A DNA stretch of 64,000 bases, taken from positions 18,581,766-18,645,765 of the forward strand of contig NC_132915.1 in the NCBI RefSeq assembly GCF_047675955.1. The letters are read 5' to 3'. The translations under genes and the position numbers were made by a program. The stretch is from Chlorocebus sabaeus (lineage: Eukaryota; Chordata; Mammalia; Primates; Cercopithecidae). The notes under the pieces are model-generated. The model searched no databases. It was not told the DNA's origin and worked only from the letters and a program-made list of their open reading frames with translations. This document shows positions 58,800 to 64,000 of the stretch, piece after piece (position 1 is the stretch's first letter; every line of letters begins with the position of its first letter).

Positions 58800-59730
58800 G
58801 AGAGATAGAGACTGGGAATATACATCCAGGAGAAAAGGCATGACTGGGACATCCTGGCTTCTTATGATAACTGATGTAAACAGAAATAAAAGGCATAATG
58901 ATTTAACTCTAATGGTCTCAAGGCAGGTGACGTGGTGGCTGAGAGTTCCGGGGATAGAAGGAAGTTTAACTTATTTCCAAGAATACACAGTATTATGGGT
59001 ATTTGCGTCACTTTGTTGCACAGAGAGTGGTGGATGTATTCAAACAATCATTGCAATCAACAATGATAGGTATCCAACCTATCATTCCGAGCTGGTGAAA
59101 TGCATGCATTTTGGGGATTAGGTTAGGGAAAGAGGCTGAGGAGAAGGCTAGGAGGAGGAAGAAATTCTCACACACAATGGGACCTGTTACTTCAGCAGCA
59201 CTATACCAGAAATAGTTTTCAAGGAAGAACTTGAGAATTAATTTCAAATTGAAGGCTAAGTGCAATTTAGGTAGGCAAAAAGTAATTTCCTGGGTTGGAT
59301 TTGGGCCAGGACATTGGACTTAACGCCTCATCTCTTGGAAAAATTGCCATGGGATCTTTGATAATTATAAGAGAGCATGGCCTTAGATTTACAGCTCCAG
59401 CATAGGCTGGTATCTTCAGAGGGCAGTGCCACTTAGTACTCGGAACAGACTCCAGTTGATGAATGATACCTTAATACCACTTACTGATTTACATGCCCTC
59501 TGTGCTCCCAACAGCACCTGCGCTTTTCCAAGAGTGCTTCTGTGCCTAAAGACTGCCAAGACTTTGCTCTGTCAAATAGTACAAGATCAGATCAATTGAT
59601 ACTAAAAAACCTCTACAGCTCAGAAACTTTAAAAAAAAAAAAATGGGTCAACAGATGCTTGCTGAAGTGATTGTTATTTTTAAGCAGGTAAATATATCAA
59701 TATGAGTACTGCAGGAATAATAAAGGTAGT
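58800..59730. other. Unassigned, no gene seen
   Basis: An A-run is at 59630-59643. No recognised exon or repeat. Confidence 0.5.
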
Positions 59731-59734
59731 GAAC

Positions 59735-59850
59735 ACCGAAGAATCCCTGGCTGGGCTTTCATCTCTACAGTTACCAAACTATGTAAAATCCAGCAAGTCA
59801 TTTCACCTCACCAAGCCTCAGTTTTCTTGTCTATACAAACCTGAAAAAAA
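59735..59850 (+). repeat. MIR SINE fragment
   Basis: 'tccagcaagtcatttcacct' followed by 'caccaagcctcagttttctt' matches MIR. The 194-residue plus-strand frame 59702-60286 runs through this MIR and the following L2 and is not a gene. Confidence 0.7.
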
Positions 59851-59889
59851 TCCAAACAGCTGGCCTATTCTAAACCACCACCACGTAAT

Positions 59890-60303
59890 TTATCACCTGG
59901 TGGTCTACTCTAACTTTAGAAACATTTCCTATCTCCCTCTCCCTGTGACCCCAGTCATACTGGCCTTCTTTATGTTCTGCAAATCTACCAAATTTGCCTG
60001 TAGTCAGGGCCTCAGTGCTTGCTCTTCCTACCACACAGAATTCTTCTCCCCTAGAGGACTGTATGACTGGCTTCTTCCATCATTCAAATATCCTTTCTCA
60101 GAGGTTCTATCTCATCACCCAATCAAAGATTGCCCCTTGCCCTTCATTTTTTTTCTTTCAGCTTCTCATTTTATTAACGTCATGGTATTTATCATTTTCC
60201 AAAATCATATTTTTTATGTCATTGTTTACATGTTCAATGTTTATCAACAACTCTTCCTCACCATCATAGAATCAGAGTTTCTGTGAGCCAAAGAGTCTTG
60301 TGG
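59890..60303 (+). repeat. L2 LINE, left part, interrupted by the KRT18 retrocopy
   Basis: 'ctctccctgtgaccccagtc', 'cttctttatgttctgcaaat' and the later 'ttctgtgagccaaagagtct' follow the L2 3' region. The L2 tail resumes at 61709 after the pseudogene. Confidence 0.65.
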
Positions 60304-60304
60304 G

Positions 60305-61708
60305 TCATCGGCAAAGCCTGAGTCCTGTCCTCTTTCTCTCCTCCCCAGACAGTATGAGCTTCACCACTTGCTCCAACTTCTCTACCAACTACTAGTCCCT
60401 GGGCTCTGTCCAGGTGTCCAGCTACGGCACCTGGCCTGTCAGCAGCGTGGCCAGCGTCTATGCAGGTGCCAGGGGTTCTGGTTCCCGGATCTCCATATCC
60501 CGCTCCATCAGCTTCCTGGATGGCATGGGGTCCAGGGGCCTGGCCGTGGGGATGGCCGGGGGTCTAACAGGAATGAGAGGCATCCAGAACGAGAAGGAGA
60601 CCATGAAAAGCCTGAACGAACGCCTGACCCCGTACCTGGACAGAGTGAGGAGCCTGGAGACCAAGAATGAGAAGCTGGAGAGCAAAATCTGGGAGCCCCT
60701 GGAGAAGAAGGGACCCTAGGTCAGAGACTGGAGCCATTACTTCAAGACCATCGAGGACCTGAGGGCTCAGATCTTCGCAAATACTGTGGACAATGCTCGC
60801 ATCGTTCTGCAGTTAGATAATGCCCGTCTTGCTGCTGATGACTTTAGAGTCAAGTATGAGACAGAACTGGTCATGCGCCAGTCTGTGAAGAACGACATCC
60901 ATGGGCTCCACAAGGTCATCAATGACCCCGATGTCACCTGGCTGCAGCTGGAGACACAGATCGAAGCTCTCAAGGAGGAGCTGCTCTTCATGAAGAAGAA
61001 CCACGAAGAGGAAGTAAAAGGCCTACAAGCTCAGATTGCCAGCTCTGGGTTGACAGTGGAGGTAGATCCCCAAATCTCAGGACCTCGCCAAGACCATGAC
61101 AGACATCCAGGCCCAATATGACGAGCTGGCTTGGAAGAACTGAGAGAAGCTGGACAAGTACTGGTCTCAGCAGACTGAGGAGAGCACTGCAGTGGTCACC
61201 ATGCAGTCTGCCAAAGTTGGAGCTGCTGAGATGATGCTCACTGAGCTGAGAGGTACAGTCCAGTCTTTGGAGATCAACCTGGACTTGATGAGAAACCTGA
61301 AGGCTAGCTTGCAGCAGCCTGAGGGAGGTGGAGGCCCGCTACACTCTGCAGATGGAGCAGCTCAACGGGATCCTGCTGCACCTGGAGTCAGTGCTGGCAC
61401 AGACCTGGGCAGAGGGACAGCACCAGGCCCAGGAGTACGAGGCCCTGCTGAACATCAAAGTCAAGCTGGAGGCTGAGATCACCACCTACTGCTGCCTGCT
61501 GGAAGATGGCAAGGACATCAATCTTGGTGATGCCCTGGACTGCAGCAACTCCATGCAAACCATCCAAAAGACACAACCCGCCAGACAGTGGATGGCAAAG
61601 TGGTGTCTGAGACCAGCGATACCAAAGTTCTGAGGCATTATGCCAGCAGAAGCAGGGTACCCCTTTGGGGAGCAGCAGGCCAGTAAAAAGTTCAGAGGAA
61701 AAAAAAAA
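60305..61708 (+). pseudogene. Keratin 18 processed pseudogene
   Basis: An intronless copy of the KRT18 mRNA, from 5' UTR to poly(A) tail. Keratin 18 is a type I intermediate filament protein that pairs with keratin 8 in simple epithelia. The translation matches the head, the coil 1 motif 'IQNEKETMKSLNERL', coil 1B 'VDNARIVLQLDNARLAADD', coil 2 'EELLFMKKNHEEEVKGLQ' and the rod end 'EYEALLNIKVKLEAEITTY'. The start codon is at 60354. Stops replace codon 14 (Arg, 60393-60395), codon 122 (Gln, 60717-60719) and an Arg codon at 61141-61143. Frameshifting deletions relative to the parent as I remember it: 2 bases near 61067, 2 near 61312, 1 near 61570. The stop TAA became TAT (61639-61641). The polyadenylation signal reads AGTAAA (61682-61687), followed by about ten A. 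It cannot make keratin. KRT18 has dozens of such copies; I cannot say which numbered pseudogene this is. Confidence 0.98.
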
Positions 61709-61800
61709 GCCTTGTTTATATTTTTTACCAGTCTGTTCCCAGTATTCAGGGTAGTGCCTAGTGAAGAGCAGATCCTTAATAAATATGGAAGAATGGAAGA
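61709..61800 (+). repeat. L2 LINE 3' end, right part
   Basis: 'gccttgtttatattttttac', 'gtagtgcctagtgaagagca' and 'gatccttaataaatatggaa' complete the L2 terminus begun before the retrocopy. 'agtcttgt' at the left border and 'agccttgt' here may be the retrocopy's target duplication. Confidence 0.75.
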
Positions 61801-62459
61801 CGATGGATTCAGTGATCTCCCAACCATCCCAGCTCCAGCAGTCTGGGGGCCAGTGCACCTTTAGCTAGGATAATTCAGCTCCAGGAAGTACCGTGACCTG
61901 GGATAGTTGTTTTTAGTGACTTTCCCTAGCTGTCCTCATCCCCTGCCTATCCTGGACATAACCTTCATCTCCTGAAGGCACTGTTGTTAGAGTCAATTAC
62001 ATACAAAGGAAGATTATGGGGTAAGGGTAGCATAAGATGGAATGAATTAAAATATTTCAAACAGTGCCTAACTCTTCTCCCCCTTTCTCCCTACTTAGCA
62101 GTGGTGAAATTCGATGTATACATTAAATAAAATATGGAGTAGTTGAATATGTTTTAATATTTTAATAAAATAAGATTGAAAAATTTAACTGTGAAAACTT
62201 TCAAAATAATGGATTTCTAATAATTGATTCTCAAATGCCGTCTGTTTCTCACTACACAGTAGGAAGTACAGGAATTGATGAAGAACAAGTGAGGTTGAGA
62301 ATTAGCACAGAACTTAAGGGTGTGACCAAGATGTGAGGTATGATCCATGAAACCGTAAAATCTGCAAACCAAAAATAAAATTCTAAGACACCCTAACCAT
62401 TTGAATAAACTTCCTTCTCAGGCAGTGTACTCTTAAAATTTAAGCTGAAAGACTGGTTT
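61801..62459. other. Unassigned, no gene seen
   Basis: AT-rich around 62140-62240. No exon or named repeat recognised. Confidence 0.5.
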
Positions 62460-62968
62460 AGGCCATGATGGGAAGTGGGGGTTTGGCATGCCTCATTATA
62501 CCTCTCTGTCATTAACACCAACACAGACCTCAAGTCTGACAAAAAGCATTTACAATCTGTGCTCTCCAAAGTTTGCTACCTGAAACCTTCCTCTGCACAA
62601 TAAGAACTTTAGTCTCCACAATCCGTCATCTTAACCCAGACATTTTCTTTCTATTGACCTTAGGTCTTTAGATAAATTGAACCAATTGTCAACCAGTTAG
62701 TTTTTAAATCTGCCTATAATCAGAAGCACCCACAACATCCTACATTGAGCTGTCCCCGCTTTCTGGACCAAACCAATGTATTTCTTAAATGTATTTGATT
62801 AAAGTCTCATGTCTCTCTAAAATGTAGAAAACCAAACTTCACCCCAACCAGCTTGGGCACATGTTCTCAGGATCTTCTGAGGGGTGCATCATGGGCCATG
62901 GCCACTCATAATCGGCTCAGAATAAATTTCTTCAAATATTTTACAAAATTTGACTCTTTTCATCAACA
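62460..62968 (+). mobile_element. ERV solo LTR, family uncertain
   Basis: 'gtttggcatgcctcattata', 'caacacagacctcaagtctg', 'ttagtctccacaatccgtca', 'ctttctggaccaaaccaatg', 'agcttgggcacatgttctca' and 'atcatgggccatggccactc' run in the order of a mammalian ERV LTR. AATAAA is at 62921-62926 and a CA end after 'gactcttttcatcaa' at 62968. No internal region follows. Confidence 0.75.
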
Positions 62969-63162
62969 AATCCAAGGCAAGAATGTGGCAGATCATGGTA
63001 GTGAAAAGTGTGGCAGAGGAAGGTCGGGAATATGGAAGAAGCAGCAGTTGGGTTTTATATGGCTCATACACAGTCATTAGTTTAAAAACAAAAATGAAAT
63101 ATTTCCAGTTAAGGCACACACTTTTAATTTTATCAAAATGTCCTCCACCTTTTCACTGATTT

Positions 63163-64000
63163 TCTTTTTTTTTTTTTTTTTCAATTTATTTATTATTATT
63201 AAACTTCAAGTTGTAGGGTACATGTGCACAACGTGCAGGTTTGCTACATATGTATACTTGTGCCATGTTGGTGTGCTGCACCCATCAACTTGTCATTTAC
63301 ATCAGGTATAACTCCCAATGCAATCCCTCCCCCCTCCCCCCTCCCCATGATAGGCCCCGGTGTGTGATGTTCCCCTTCCCGAGTCCAAGTGATCTCATTG
63401 TTCAGTTCCCGCCTATGAGTGAGAACATGCGGTGTTTGGTTTTCTGTTCTTGTGATAGTTTGCTGAGAATGATGGTTTCCAGCTGCATCCATGTCCCTAC
63501 AAAGGACACAAACTCATCCTTTTTTATGGCTGCATAGTATTCCATGGTGTATATGTGCCACATTTTCTTAATCCAATCTGTCACTGATGGACATTTGGGT
63601 TGATTCCAAGTCTTTGCTATTGTGAATAGTGCTGCAATAAACATACGTGTGCTTGTGTCTTTATAGCAGCATAATTTATAATCCTTTGGGTATATACCCA
63701 GTAATGGGATGGCTGGGTCATATGGTACATCTAGTTCTAGATCCTTGAGGAATCGCCATACTGTTTTCCATAATGGTTGCACTAGTTTACAATCCCACCA
63801 ACAGTGTAAAAGTGTTCCTATTTCTCCACATCCTCTCCAGCACCTGTTGTTTCCTGACTTTTTAATGATCGCCATTCTAACTGGTGTGAGATGGTATCTC
63901 ATTGTGGTTTTGATTTGCATTTCTCTGATGGCCAGTGATGATGAGCATTTTTTCATGTGTCTGTTGGCTGTATGAATGTCTTCTTTTGAGAAATGTCTGT
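63163..64000 (-). mobile_element. Young L1PA LINE 3' end, cut by the window edge
   Basis: On the minus strand: the ORF2 C-terminal part, then a 3' UTR with its G-rich run (complement of 'ccctcccccctcccccctcc' near 63327), 'acctgcacgttgtgcacatg' and an A-rich tail (T-run 63164-63181). It is far less diverged than the other L1s here. Its 5' extent lies beyond the window. Confidence 0.97.
63402..64000 (-). CDS. L1 ORF2p C-terminal part, partial at window edge
   Basis: The frame is open from the window edge to a stop after '...FSLIGGN' near 63402. ORF2p is the L1 endonuclease/reverse transcriptase. Only its C-terminal segment is present, including the cysteine-rich region ('CWRGCGEIGTLLHCWWDC') with spacing CX3CX7HX4C intact. 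No stop or frameshift occurs in about 199 codons. The methionine at 63956 is internal, not a start. I cannot tell whether the endonuclease and RT domains are intact outside the window. Most such copies are 5'-truncated, so it may still be a dead fragment. Confidence 0.85.
   Translation of the reverse strand, partial: RHFSKEDIHTANRHMKKCSSSLAIREMQIKTTMRYHLTPVRMAIIKKSGNNRCWRGCGEIGTLLHCWWDCKLVQPLWKTVWRFLKDLELDVPYDPAIPLLGIYPKDYKLCCYKDTSTRMFIAALFTIAKTWNQPKCPSVTDWIKKMWHIYTMEYYAAIKKDEFVSFVGTWMQLETIILSKLSQEQKTKHRMFSLIGGN

Noticed and set aside
58753..59121. 122-residue frame starting in a Val-Cys repeat
   Set aside because: The start is the (TG)n microsatellite; the remainder has no recognisable domain.
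59702..60286. 194-residue plus-strand open frame, the longest in the window
   Set aside because: It runs through a MIR fragment and an L2 3' region, shows no domain, and stops just before the KRT18 retrocopy. It is a chance frame in repeats.
60414..60719. 101-residue keratin-like open frame that could look like a small gene
   Set aside because: It is the part of the KRT18 retrocopy between two inherited stop positions (codons 14 and 122). No promoter, intron or intact filament rod.
61388..61858. 156-residue minus-strand open frame
   Set aside because: It is the antisense shadow of the KRT18 pseudogene's 3' end and the L2 tail.
1..64000. CRISPR arrays, operons, ribosome binding sites, phage or plasmid features
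   Set aside because: None seen. The Alu, L1 and MaLR content shows this is primate nuclear DNA, where such features do not apply.

Overview
This is nuclear DNA of a catarrhine primate, most likely human. It carries AluY, AluS and AluJ copies, THE1 and MLT1 LTRs, primate L1PA/L1PB ends, and many old L2, MIR and L1M copies in an AT-rich background with few CpGs. I found no intact protein-coding gene, no RNA gene and no CpG island. Almost every long open frame lies in a repeat, a homopolymer or low-complexity DNA. The only recognisable host gene sequence is a decayed, intronless keratin 18 (KRT18) retrocopy at 60305-61708.

Layout. 1-3100: sparse old repeats (L2, MIR). 3120-7080: one L1M element on the + strand, broken by a primate L1 3' end and three Alus. 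8460-9232: a possible LTR, a (TTTCA)n repeat and an Alu. 9425-10560: a diverged antisense L1. 10748-13042: a complete THE1 element (LTR-internal-LTR) with a 5-bp target duplication. 13560-19500: a long antisense L1M broken by an Alu, an MLT1 fragment, an AT-rich tract and an unnamed ERV LTR. 19500-25000: L1 3' ends, MIRs and an ancient repeat split by L1 tails. 25039-25475: an L1 with a 5' inversion. 26003-26790: two hAT-type MITE copies. 27600-37900: L2/MIR clusters, Alus, a nearly full MLT1 LTR and a THE1-family solo LTR. 38160-41700: mostly unassigned. 41711-50000: a second MLT1 broken by an Alu, then an Alu-dense stretch with copies in both orientations, including an AluY inside an older Alu. 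50700-58600: MIR, L2, two opposed L1M fragments, a MER5-like element, an Alu and a mariner-type MITE. 59735-61800: MIR and L2 sequence interrupted by the KRT18 retrocopy. 62460-62968: an ERV LTR. 63163-64000: the 3' end of a well-preserved L1PA on the - strand that runs off the window.

Nothing here works as a pathway or operon. The window reads as a gene desert or the interior of a large intron, built by layered retrotransposition. The nesting orders many of the events. I saw no convincing undescribed system. The items most worth checking are the twin-primed L1, the (TTTCA)n Alu tail, the L1PA copy at the right edge, and two unassigned CpG-richer patches (34580-34700 and 52540-53290). Repeat family names come from pattern recognition without a library search, so subfamilies are approximate.
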